A DNA stretch of 64,000 nt from Caenorhabditis elegans (taxonomy: Eukaryota; Nematoda; Chromadorea; Rhabditida; Rhabditidae): NCBI RefSeq assembly GCF_000002985.6, contig NC_003283.11, forward strand, positions 930,001 through 994,000, in the 5' to 3' direction. Positions 46,700 to 58,000 of the stretch are shown here, piece by piece (position 1 is the stretch's first letter; every line of letters starts with the position of its first letter). Both the position numbers and the translations under genes were made by a program. Under the pieces are notes generated by a model. The model was given only the letters and a program-made list of their open reading frames with translations, was not told where the DNA came from and did no database searches.

Positions 46700-47330
46700 G
46701 GCATTTTTTGATGTCATATTTATTTTAATAACTCATTTCTTCTTCTTATCAAACCATGTAGGTTCCCTCCATTTTCCAATACACTAGCAAAAAAATATCG
46801 ATCATCATGAATGAATCAATGATTGAATGAAAAATAAAATGCCATCTGGAACCAATTGAGTTGAAGTGGAGAGACGCGTTCCGTTTGTTCAGCTTGATAC
46901 TTTTGATCCGACTGGTTCCATATTTTTGTTTGTTTTTGGGGGTTTTATGTAGGTTAATCTCTTGTTGGGCGGTTTTTCGGGTAATCTGTGAGAATTTCCG
47001 TGCGACATAGCACGTGGTCGCTGGCTGTCCTTTTGCATAATTTTGAAGCAAACGCGCCTCATTGAGAATTCACGTTGGCGCCAACTCTCGCTATCCATTG
47101 GGCGTGAGAGACGCAGATACTACTTTTTTCTCTGGACGTGAAAAACGCCAAGAATAACCGTTTTGCCATCTGCGTCTCTTCTTTCACACGCTATTTTGGC
47201 TGTGGACGAGGAATTCTCCTCTTCCAGGATTTTCTAGGCCATTTTCTCACATTTCTCAAGTTTTCTCGTCCGCGAGAAAACGTGAATTTTGAGACAGCCA
47301 GCGAGCACGTGACATGGCCGTGAAAAGCAC
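46700..47330. promoter_or_regulatory. promoter-like unique island 3 with paired CTGCGTCTC motifs
   Basis: A non-repetitive island containing TTGGCGCCAA (47075-47084, an E2F-type palindrome), GAGACGCAG (47108-47116) and its inverse CTGCGTCTC (47170-47178). The minus-strand frame 47098-46889 begins MDSESWRQREFSMRR and reads 69 codons, so a small minus-strand gene or a bidirectional promoter is conceivable. I cannot tell which. Confidence 0.35.
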
Positions 47331-47387
47331 CAAAAAAAACTCGGGCACCACAAGTTGTTTTTTTTTTGAAAATGCGTAGTAATTGCT

Positions 47388-47680
47388 ATTACTAGACCAC
47401 GAAATTTTAAGAATGCGTATTGCACAACATATTTTACGCGCAAAATATTTCGTAGCGAAAACTACAGTAACTCTTTAAATGACTATTGTAGCGCTTGTGT
47501 GTCGATTCTCGGGATCTCGATTTTCTTTAGTTTTTTCGGTATAATAATCGATTTCCGTAAATCTACACCAGCGCTACAGTAGTAATTTGACGAGTTACTG
47601 TAGTTTTCGCTACGAGATGTTTTGCGCGTCAAATATGCTGCGCAATACGCATTCTCAGAATTTAGTGTTCATGTAATAAA
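47388..47680. repeat. foldback of the TACAGTAATC family
   Basis: Arms CACGAAATTTTAAGAATGCG and CGCATTCTCAGAATTTAGTG, with GCGCAAAATATTTCGTAGCG and CTACAGTAACTC inside. Confidence 0.85.
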
Positions 47681-48249
47681 AAAATTTTTGGACTTTGCAC
47701 AGTTTTTTTCTCCGAAATCGCGAAAAATGACCAAGTTACTGTAAAAATCAAAAACTTGACAGAACACTGAAAAATTTCGAAGCTACGTATTTTTTTTGCA
47801 AATTTTTCCGAAAAAATCCGGAAAACTGTTAATTTTTCAAAAATATGTTAATTTCAATAAGAAAAATAAATTTATTTTATTCGAAAAATTATTTTAAACA
47901 AATATTTTTCGTAGCAAGTTTCTAAAAAAAAGTCTCGAAAATCTCCGTGGCCGTGTTTTCTCTTTTCTCGGCCACGTGACTTTTTTCATAAATAAAAAAT
48001 AATGTTAAAACACCCATGTTTCAAACATGACAAAGAAACAACACACACACACACACACCCAAGACGAAAATAAATATGATTTTCCGGCCGCCGAATTGTA
48101 AATAAATTGTAAATTGACACCCCATTTTTTTCAAATTTTTTCTTCAACAAATGTTTCATATTTGTCTTTCTGTCTCCCCCCGAATTTTGGTAAAATGTAG
48201 AATAAATTGGGAAAAAAATACTTAGAAATCCCATTTAAATTGGCTTAGT
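47681..48249. other. AT-rich stretch with (AC)n tract
   Basis: Contains an (AC)n run at 48041-48058 and TCGGCCACGTGAC near 47979; otherwise nothing recognisable. Confidence 0.5.
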
Positions 48250-48640
48250 TATCACGGGAACTCGAAATTCTGAGAATGCGTATTGCACAACATATTTGAC
48301 GAGCAAAATATCTCGTAGCGAAAACCTACAGTAATTCGTTAAATGACTACTTTACGTGTTGTGCCCGTAAATCAATACCTAGTCATTTAACGGATTACTG
48401 TAGTTTTCGCTGCGAGATATTTTGCGCGTCAAATATGTTGTGCAGTACGCATTCTCAGAATTTCGTGTTCCCGTAATATCTTGCACTGAATCGTATTCAA
48501 GTTTTCGAAAATCGCGTAGTGTCAGACTGCCCGATATCCCATTGCGGGGTGATCTACGAAAAATGCGGGAATTTTTCTCCCAAAAACATGTTACGTCAGT
48601 TGAGAAAGATCTACGTAGATCAAACCGAAATGAATAACTT
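48250..48640. repeat. TACAGTA-family foldback followed by a CACGTGG-family part
   Basis: 48250-48478 is a compact foldback with TATCACGGGAACTCGAAATT and TTTCGTGTTCCCGTAATA ends. 48480-48640 carries AGTGTCAGACTGCCCGATAT, GATCTACGAAAAATGCGGGA and GATCTACGTAGATC, matching part of the 38.3 kb repeat. Confidence 0.75.
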
Positions 48641-48649
48641 TTCAAACCA

Positions 48650-48935
48650 ATTTTCTCAATAAAGCGCACTTTCTGAATTCCATCCCTCCACAAATTTTCC
48701 TACTTTTTCCTCAATATGGTGTTGGTTTTGGTGACAATGATGATGATGATGATGATGATGATGATGCGCTTCACCGTCTGCGTCTCCTCTGATCTCTTAC
48801 ACTATCTCGGCCTTCTCCTTTTCGGTGTCTGCAAATGACACCTCCAATTATCTGCTCACATTAACACATTCATCCGCCCTCACTATTCCCTTCCTAGTAG
48901 TAGTAGTAGTTGTGACCACTTTTTGAAGTGGCGCA
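48650..48935 (+). promoter_or_regulatory. promoter-like unique island 4 with (GAT)n
   Basis: Non-repetitive except for a (GAT)10-11 microsatellite (about 48737-48767) and (TAG)n at 48896-48910. CTGCGTCTC is at 48778-48786, followed by CT-rich DNA. Possible unc-34 upstream DNA. Confidence 0.3.
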
Positions 48936-49004
48936 TTTAAATTTTTTTTGCAATTGCGCTCTACTGAAATTTTTTTTGTCAAAAAAAAATTGTTTTGCAT
49001 TTGA

Positions 49005-49608
49005 GCACGGCCGGGGTCAATTTACGGCGCGTTGCGTGTCGCGTTGCGGCTCGGTTTGCAGCAGTAGAAAACTAAGTTGTTGTCCGGTAGGCGAGTGAGG
49101 GAGGCCAGAAGCTCGTGAAAAACTGACTATAGAAGCCCACCAAAATTACAGTACCCGGGGTCTCGACACGACAAATTTTTGTTAAATACAAAAAGGTGTG
49201 CGCCTTTAAAAGTTACAGCAATTTTAAACTCCTGGTAGCTTCGGAATTCTCATAGAATTTTTAAAGTTTTTCGATAAAAATATATTATTTCTTATTTTAA
49301 GAATTGTGAAAACTACAGTACTATATTTTTAAAAAATAGAAAAACAAACACCCCTGTACCCGATTTAAATCACTTTTTCACATGGGGTTCTGGCCTTCCT
49401 CATTGAATTTGTCGCGCTCCATTGACAATCGCCTGCCGGACAACGCGTGGAAAAGTGTCGTGTACTCCACACGAACAAATACATTTTGTTTTACAACTAA
49501 ACTCGAGCCGCGACGCGACACGCAACGCGCCGTAAATCTACCGAGCCAAAATGGCCTAGTTCGGCGAACTCTTCCGTGTCAATTTATGAGGGAAGCCAGA
49601 AATCCGTG
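49005..49608. repeat. fragments of the GATTTACGGCGCGTTGCGTG family
   Basis: A 5'-type fragment is at 49005-49112 and a complete single arm at 49383-49608 (TTCTGGCCTTCCTCATTGAA ... AGGGAAGCCAGAAATCCGTG). A GGTCTCGACACGAC...GCGCCTTTAAA repeat lies between them at 49157-49215. Confidence 0.8.
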
Positions 49609-49902
49609 TACTTTTTCAGTTCAAAAATCCGCAAAATTAGTTTTTTTTCTCTCAACTTTTGAGTTTACTCGGACTTTGTGCTGTCTTTCCGAAAATCCAT
49701 TCAAGGGGGTCCTCTCCCTTTCCAAAAGCTCTCCGGAGCTCATGGAAAAAGGAGCATCTCACGAGAAAAGGATAGCTGGCATACGGGACGGAGAGCCCTC
49801 CCCGCGAAAACTTTTTTCTTTTTTTGCTGTGCCATTCCACTCGTCGTTTTTCGAGTAGTTTTCACCATTCCATTTTTCTCTCTGCTACTCTCATTTCTCC
49901 AC

Positions 49903-49904
<2 letters not shown>

Positions 49905-49988
<84 letters not shown>
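49905..49988. repeat. (CT)n microsatellite, about 42 units
   Basis: An uninterrupted CT run in a pyrimidine-rich region (49670-50080) that also contains ACTACTACTATTTTTACTCG. CT-rich tracts of this kind occur in worm promoters. Confidence 0.95.
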
Positions 49989-49991
<3 letters not shown>

Positions 49992-50289
49992 CGCGTCTCA
50001 TCTCATAACAGATAGCCGTGTAGACTTCTGCTACAACTACTACTATTTTTACTCGCCCTGTAGTATATGTAGTAGTTTTGATGAATATTTTTTCCAGAAT
50101 TTTTTAGACGGACGCAAAAATTAATATTGAATACCTATCTAAAATTTTTAATTTTCGGTCAAAAAGCCTGAAACACGGATAGGATATAAACTAACTCAAA
50201 AATTTTTTAAATAAGAAAAAACATAAATTTTTGTATACGTTACTTATTGTTGCACGAACGGTCTCACACAGCGGAACGCGGAAACTCTG

Positions 50290-50832
50290 TATTACGGGAA
50301 TACTAAATTCTGAGAATGCGTATCTTGCAACATATTTGACGCGCAAAATATCTCGTAGCGAAAACTACAGTAATACTTTAAATGACTACTGTATAGCGCT
50401 TGTGTCGATTTACGGGATCTCGTTTTACGAGAATAATTCTTCTCGAGTCGATTTGCGGGCTTCCTCGAATTTTGGCAGCAATTTTCAATTTTCTGTGGGT
50501 TTTTGTGCTCTTACCCTTTAGTGGAAAATTAAATTCTGCTGCCAAGATTGAATATTTTCTAAAAATGTTATCCCGTAAATCGACACTGACGTTTCTACAG
50601 CACACGTGGGGCCATGCTATCCCATCACGTTTTGATCTACAAAAAATGCGGGAATTTTCGCCCGAAAAATGTGACGTCAGCACGTTCTTAACCATGCAAA
50701 ATCAGTTGAGAACTCTGCGTCTCTTCTCCCGCATTTTTTGTAGATCTACGTAGATCACACCGAAATGAGACACTCTGACACCACGTGACAACACGATTTT
50801 CGCGTAAAATGTGTTGTACAATACGCATTCTC
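50290..50832. repeat. TACAGTA-family foldback split by a CACGTGG repeat
   Basis: The left arm from 50290 (TATTACGGGAATACTAAATT) to about 50600 and the right arm end at 50795-50832 (AATACGCATTCTCAG) are separated by 50601-50789, a complete CACACGTGGGG...GACACCACGTGAC repeat. This is a nested insertion. Confidence 0.75.
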
Positions 50833-50880
50833 AGTTTCAGACTAATGGGGCCATTTTTCGATGTATCGTTTTTTGTTTCA

Positions 50881-50904
50881 GGGGGGGGGGGGGGGGGGGG
50901 GGGG
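50881..50904 (+). repeat. G24 homopolymer tract
   Basis: Twenty-four consecutive G residues on the plus strand. Such tracts can form G-quadruplexes and in C. elegans need the FANCJ-like helicase DOG-1 for stability (established knowledge). Confidence 0.95.
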
Positions 50905-52810
50905 AAATCAAGAAATCGGAAAAAAAAAGTTCAGAAAATTGAATTTTTTCAACAAATTGAATTTTTGTTCATGTCGATGAAAAAACAAAAAAACAAAAAT
51001 TTTAAGATACTTTTTGAAAAATCAAAACATTTTTCTACATAGCTGAAAAACGAAATTATAGGGGTTTTCAACTCAAAACTTCCTGGGCTTTTTCGGCCAT
51101 TTCGTGTCTTCGTGCGCCTTTAAACTACAGTGTTTTTTTCAAACTTAAAAATTTGAATAAATATATTGCCCACGCAAATGTATATTGAACACACTGCATG
51201 TTTGCACTTTGTTCGTCATACAGAAAGTGAGACGACGACGACAATGAGTCATTCACTTTTTTATGACAATTCGAAATCTAATCTCTTGTGTCTCGAAGCG
51301 ATTTCCTTAGAAGTTTTAATTTAAGAAACTACCTTTTATTGTTGTTTAAAAAACCATGATCCCCCCCCCGTGCAACTCGTTTCCGGAAACGGTCTCCATC
51401 AGCCTGTGTTTCGTCACTCTCACCCCTTCCCCATTTTTTGTTCCCACTCGGAAACTCTTTCTCTCTCTCGGGTTTCTCACTGTAACGATGGCCGGCACAA
51501 CAGACAATGAATTTTGATATTTTTGTGTTTTCTGTTTGCACAGTTATTAGAGCATTTTCCATTTTTTTCGCGGGGTTTTCACAGTTTTTTTTGTTTGAAA
51601 ATTAAAACAAAAATCATGAGTTCAATCAAAAATAATTATTTAGTTTTTCAATTATAAACGAATTTGGCAAATTTTTACAATGTTTTCCATTGATGGGCAA
51701 TATTTTTTTAATGAAAAAAACCTACAAAAATACCAAAAATTTGAATCAAAAAAGTAATTTTTGATTCATTGCACACTTTTGAGCTCAAAGCAAAAACAGC
51801 ACTTTTTTTTTCAAAAATTTTACCAAATTTTGAAAATAATTTTTTACGGATTTTTAGGTGTCAAAAAGTGTTTGAAAAAACCAAAATTTCTCAATTTTTG
51901 AAAAAAAATTGTTCAAAAAATATATTTTTTCGATTTTCAGAAATTTCTTTTTAAAAAAATCGATATCACACTTTGCTGAAAAAATATTTGCAAAATCTGT
52001 AAAAAAAAAATACAAAAAAACTTTTTTAAAACAAAATTTTTCCCAATTCTAGAAAAAAATCATTAATTCCGACCAACGAAAAATCGATAATTTTTCGATT
52101 TTTTTTCAAATAATTCCAAAAAAAATTTCTCGATTATCCTAAAAATCTTAAAAATCGATTTTTTTTAAATTGATTTTTTTAAAAATTTTCTAAAAAAAAA
52201 TTTCCCGCTTTTTGAAAAAAATTCAAAAATTCTTTAACAAATGTTTTCTCCGATTTTCTGAAATTTTGAAAAAAAAACTAGATTTCTCGAAAAATAGCTT
52301 CAAATTTGTCCATTTTCCTCTTTTTTCCTCTTTTTAGAGATCAAAATGAACAAAATTTAATAAAAAGTTTAAACGATTTTTCCAAGGTTTTCCAGAAAAT
52401 CGAAAATTCAATTTTCTGAAAAATCGATTTTTTCCCCTCCCCGAACATTTTTCCCTATAAATCTCGTTCTTTTTTTCGTCATAAAAAATGCATATTTTTC
52501 TGTTTTTTCCCTTCTCACATTCTCATTTTTCAGCCAAACCTCCACCAAAAAACTTCAAAATTTTTGCCGTTGCATTTCGAATGCGTGAAACACTGACCGA
52601 TTGCTGTTGCTGCTGCTGTTGACAAGACACAAAATCTGCCGTAAAAGTGCACTTTTTTGAGCAAAAAGAGCAAAAGGAGATTAGATTGCACTTTTTTGAG
52701 CCAGAATGAGGTAATAATGACTATGGAGATGGGGAACTTTTTATGGGAAAATTTGAAAAAAAATTGAAAAAAAAAACCAAAAAATTGGCCTAAAAATTGC
52801 AAAAGTTCGG
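50905..52810. other. AT-rich gene-free stretch
   Basis: Mainly poly-A/T-rich DNA. The small less AT-rich parts (51060-51560, 52490-52640) show no domain or splice structure. C9 run at 51361-51369. Confidence 0.55.
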
Positions 52811-52811
52811 C

Positions 52812-53155
52812 CACGAGCTTGTGTCGATTTACGCAGCTCGTGTACTTCCCGAGGAAAAGTGTGAATTTTATGTTTTAGGCCAGTTTTTGGCGCTAAAATA
52901 CTTGATTTTTGACCATTTTCGCTAAATTTTGATCGTTTTCACGTATTTTCGTTGTTTTCAGCATAAAATTATAAAAATTTTGAACAAAATACTATGAGTT
53001 ATTGATAAAATCGCGAATTGAGTGTAAAAAAAATTTTCAAAAATCGATATTCTCCTCGTGGAGTACACGAGCTCCGTAAATCGACACAGAGGAGCATTTT
53101 TTTTCAGAAAAAAATTTGCATGCTCCTCGGGGAGTACACGAGTTATAAAATTTAT
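52812..53155. repeat. foldback, GTGTCGATTTACGCAGCTCG ends
   Basis: GTGTCGATTTACGCAGCTCG near 52821 is mirrored by CGAGCTCCGTAAATCGACAC near 53068, with TCCTCGTGGAGTACACGAG. A second partial arm (GCTCCTCGGGGAGTACACGA) follows at 53121. Confidence 0.8.
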
Positions 53156-53244
53156 TTGCCAATTTTTTCGTGCTGGGACCTAATAGGAATGCTCCTTTGA
53201 ATGCAGACAATTGAAAAAAAACTGTTTTTAGCAGAATTCCCTTC

Positions 53245-53375
53245 AAAATGAAACCAACGACCAATCAGCGATTCGCACCGCCCACTTTCTAACCAATCAG
53301 TAGCTACAAGCATTCTGATTGGTTCAAAAGTGGGCGGAGCGGTTCGCTGATTGGTCGCTGTTCTCATTTTGAAGG
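53245..53375. repeat. CCAAT/GC-box palindromic repeat
   Basis: ACGACCAATCAGCGATTCGC at 53259 and GCGGTTCGCTGATTGGTCGC at 53338 form an inverted pair around CTAACCAATCAG and CTGATTGGTTCAAAAGTGGG. Related blocks lie at 9.5, 16.0, 19.25 and 22.6 kb. Confidence 0.8.
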
Positions 53376-53440
53376 GAATTCAGTTTGAGACTATTTTGGG
53401 GTTTTTTGAAGCGAAATTTTCATTCACGCTACTCTCCGCA

Positions 53441-53680
53441 CGGATTTCTGGCTTCCCTCATAAATTGAAATGGAAGAGTTTTCCGAACTAGGCCATTTTG
53501 GCTCGGCCATATCTGGGGTAGATTTACGGCGCGTTGCGTGTCTCGTTGCGGCTCGATTTTAGTTGTAAAGCTAAATGTATTTGTCCGTGTGGAGTACACG
53601 ACACTTTTCCACGCGTTGTCCGGCGGACGATTGTCAATGTAGCGCGAAAAATTCAATGAGCAAGGCCAGAACCCCCGTGT
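53441..53680. repeat. single arm of the GATTTACGGCGCGTTGCGTG family
   Basis: Runs from CGGATTTCTGGCTTCCCTCA to AAGGCCAGAACCCCCGTG, collinear with one arm of the 11.8-12.3 kb palindrome. Confidence 0.85.
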
Positions 53681-53992
53681 CTCCGCGATCTACCACCCAG
53701 CAAAAATCCATTTTTTGACTGATTCACAGCGTCTGACTGTAATGTTGACACTGAAGCTCTCTAATGTTTTTTTTGTGTGTGTGTGAGGTGATGCTGTGTG
53801 TTCCTATTTGCACAAATACCTAGTGTCCAGCAGAAGGAAGAGAACTGGATGAGCAGTGAAAAGAGCCCGTGCCAATTGCTGCCACTTATCATGTCCGGCT
53901 CGACCTCCGAGAGAGGGACGAGACTAAAATTAAATGAAATGAGAAACAATAAAAATTGAGTGGAAATTTAGAGAGTGATTGGATTTTTTTTG

Positions 53993-54442
53993 TAAAGTGG
54001 TGTAGTCGATTTTTTTTTATTGCTTTATTAGACTCAAATGTTTGTTTGAAAACACCGATTTTTTAAATGAAACTTCTTGAAAACTTCTCCAAAAAAAAAG
54101 TTATGACCGCTCGAAAAATGACCTAAAATTAGTTGAAATTTGAAATTTGAAAAATGCCGCAGCGGCTGGAAACAATATTTTGGAAAACTCCCGACTTTAT
54201 TATACCTAAATGAAGTTGAAAATGCAAGATAATTGAATTGCATACTCAAAATTTGAAGGTGATTTCGAAAAAGTTAGTTTCCAGTCGCTGTGACAAGTCA
54301 AATTTCGAATTTCAACTAATTTTAGGTCACTTTTCAAGCCGCCATAACTTTTTTTTGAGAAGTTTCATTATAAAATTCGGTGTTTTCAAACAATTTTGAG
54401 TCTAATAAAGCAATAACAAATTTCGTCTGCAACACCACCTTT
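53993..54442. repeat. foldback, AAAGTGGTGTAGTCGA ends
   Basis: The left arm has AAAGTGGTGTAGTCGATTTT and the right arm ends in a worn GTCTGCAACACCACCTTTAA. Interior modules are shared with the 33.0 and 37.1 kb copies. Confidence 0.75.
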
Positions 54443-54863
54443 AATCAGATACCATTATTTAAAGTTTCGAAAATCTAGTAGGTTCGCATATATAAGTGGT
54501 CGGTTCTATTACATCTGAAAGAGCTCAAAATTCGCAACTTGTGCAAAAAGTTGATCCGAACCTTTTTTAAAAGATGACAAAAATCTCATTTTTTACCTTC
54601 TTCAATTTCGCCAACTTTCGAATTATCGAAAATATTCTCAAATTCCCTGAGAATGTCATATTATTAAATTGCGAGTGAAAAAAGTTACAATTCCACAAAA
54701 ACCGCATTTACTATGATGATAGAAATTACTTTTTCACACTTTTTACCTCGATATTAGTCGAATTGCCAAACATTTTCGATTTCCGGCCACCGAAAAAAAA
54801 CCAACTTTTTCTTGTCATTTTTGAAACAAGTATATTTTGAAAAAATGATTTTTAGTGCAATCA

Positions 54864-55060
54864 TATTACATGTGCACGAAATTCGGAGAATGCGTAGTTT
54901 TTGTGTCGATATACGAGCTCGGTTCGATAAATCAATTAGTTTCGAGCCCGTAAATCGACACAAGCGCTACAGTAGTAATTAAAAAAATTACTGTGGTTTT
55001 CGGTACGAGATTTTTTGCGCGTCAAATATGTTGTGTAATACGCATTCTCAGAACTTAGTT
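54864..55060. repeat. TACAGTA-family element next to the unc-34 EVH1 exon
   Basis: A shortened foldback (TGCACGAAATTCGGAGAATG ... TACGCATTCTCAGAACTTAG). It ends about 40 bases before the EVH1 exon acceptor at 55095, so the remaining intron end is little more than the splice site itself. Confidence 0.8.
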
Positions 55061-55095
55061 TCATTTTTTCCCACCAAAAAATTCAAATTTTCCAG

Positions 55096-58000
55096 TAGCG
55101 AAGCATGTATCGCGACGGCAATGGCCCGAGTGATGACCTACAACGAATCGACAAAAGGATGGGTACTACTCGGCGGAAATGATGATTCAATGACAAATGT
55201 TCGCCTAATCCAAGACATTCGGCGACCCGAGTTTCGGATTGTATCCAACCGCGCTGACAGCACGAATATCTTGAATTGTAATATTTATCGAGGAATCAAA
55301 TATCACAAGGCCACACCAATGTTTCATCAATGGCGTACCGAACAGCGGCGGGTGTATGGGCTGAATTTCGAGAATGAACAGGATGCGACAATGTTTTTAA
55401 GCATTGTGTTACAGGCGATTGAGACGTTGAAAGTTCATGATATGAATGGAATTAGTGATTATCAACAGATGCATCGTGCGTTTTTCAAATATAGCTTTCA
55501 CACGACAAAAATCCCAAGATATAAAAAAACCTAACCAGAGATAAAAATCGAAAATAAAAAATTATCGATTTTCCGGAAAAACGAAGCATCATAACATTGT
55601 ATAAAATTTATGTTTAGTTTTCATCAGAAACACATCAGAAAACGTATAATTTTTTTGCTCATTTTTCTACAATTTTTAATTTTCCGACACTACTTGAATA
55701 ACCCCATAAATTATCAAAAAATCATCAAAAATATACAAAAAATACCCAAAAATATCGAAACTGTCAAGTGACTTTTTCAATAGAAAATGGGGTGCAGCAC
55801 TATTTTTTGGACATTTTTTGAATGCAGCACTATTAGAGACTGCAGTACTACTGGATATGCAGCACTATTAGAGAATATACGGTATATATTTATTTATTTA
55901 TTTATTTATGGTCTCCAAAAAACAAAAAGTTCTCTGTTTTTCTCTGAAAGTTCACAAAAAACTTATTTGTTATTAATTTTCAAAGATAACTTTCAAAATT
56001 CTATATAAAAACGATTTTTAAACTAATATTTTCAGTGTTTTTTTTTTGGGTTTTCTGAAAATTAAAAAAAAAAATTTATTACGATTATAAAATTAGGATC
56101 TGTAATTCGAAGAAATTCCTAAGAAATGTTTTTTTTGAAAAATTTCAAAATTTCACTTTTTTTTTTTGGAAAATGGTTAAAAAAATTTCGTAGCTTAGAG
56201 AAAAAAAAAATTAAAATCTGAAAAAATTAAAAAAATAAAATAAAATAAGAAGCTGTTTTTTCAAAACAACAAAAAACACTTTTGTTTGAAATATGCTAAT
56301 GGATCCATTTTTTTCAATTCAAAAATTATTGATTTCTGAACCACTATTTTTAATCTAATACTTTCACATGTTCTTGTAAATTACCCAGAAAAAAAAATCA
56401 ATGATCATTTTTCTCCTATTTAGCAATCTGTCCCCGATCCTCAAGTTAAGTAGCTTTTCGCGGCTCACGATGACTCATTGAGCATGGTCTTATAGTCAAA
56501 AAAAAACAGATTTCTCACTTTTATATATTCCTACTTAAAATATGAATTTTTGGTGTTGTCCGTCTAAAAACGACGTCGAAATGTCTGGAGAAAGGCGTAA
56601 GAAATTCTGAAAAATTAAAAATTTTAAATTGATATTACTGGAAGAGAGAGAATTCTGAGAATGCTCTTATTTCACGTCATATTTGACGCGAAAAATATCT
56701 CGTAGTGAAAACTACAGTAATCCTTCAAAATGACTACTGTAGCAATTGTGTCGATTTACGAACCTGATTTTCGAAATTAATTAAATTTATTTATTCATCT
56801 ATTGAAATTAAGCAAAAATTCGGAAATAATATGAAGAAATGAATCACTATTCGAAAAGCCCATTATATCGACACTAACGCTACATTAGTCATTTTAAGGA
56901 TTACTGTAGTTTTCGCTACGAGATATTTTGCGCGTCAAATATGATGTGTAATACGCATTCTCACAATTTTGTGTTCCCGTGATAAACAACTTGAAAAAAC
57001 ATTTTTCACGAGGAATCTCAATTCGTTTTCAATTTTGGAAATACAAAATAAATTGATGTTTTTAAAAAAAATTTGAAATCCCCTTTTTTTTGCAGAAGTC
57101 GACAATGTCTATCAGGATCCCCACCAGCACCTAATGCACATTCACTCGGCGCCGAATTTTCACGATGAGAATCAGAATGCCGCGAATTTTCGGTACGGTT
57201 TTTTTTTAAAATAAAATTTGATTTTTCTAGAAAGAAAAAAATGTTTGAAATGAGCATGCAAATTCAAATTAATGAGAGTTTCATTAAAATTAGCAAATGA
57301 CCGAACATTTTCAATAATTTTCTTTAACATTGGGCTAAAAACAAAAAATGCTGGTTTTTAGTTTTTTGTGAGAAAATTGAAAAAAAATTACAAACAAATA
57401 TGCAATTTTTCTCAAAAATACTAAAATTTTTTTCAATTTTGCCAGTGAAATTTTAGGTCTCCAAAAAATTGGAAATTTTTTGAAAAAAATTCCAAATTTA
57501 CGAGGAAGTATGAATATTTTCCAAGTTGTAAGAAAAACGCCGAAAAATCGGAAATTTTTGTTTTTCGGTTATCTCAACGTTGATAAATTAATAATGTTGT
57601 CACACACTTTTTTTCCGTATTTTTTCTGATTTCATAACAGACAAAACCGATGATTAGTGTGGAAAGTGGAGTCATTTCTATTGTGAAAAAAAAATTATTG
57701 GGAAGAGACTGGGTGTTGTAGTGTATAGATCACAATAATATATATAGTTGAAATGATAGGAAGTAATTGGTCACTATCATTTGTTCCTTTGTATACAACA
57801 TAGCTAATATGACATTGATTGTAGCTGAATGTATTCTTGAATATGAGAGGTACAGTATTAGGTCTCCAAATAAGTTCCGGGTCAAAAATCATAACTTTGT
57901 TCGCTGCGTATCGATTTTTATGAAATTGTGGGAATTTATGTTATCAACCATGATCTTTCATTTGACAATAGTCACAAAAGTTGTTGACCACCCCAAGTGC

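Noticed and set aside
48716..48840. Short frame with a run of methionines (MVLVLVTMMMMM...)
   Set aside because: The Met run is the (GAT)n microsatellite read in one frame; no support as an exon although it lies in a promoter-like island.
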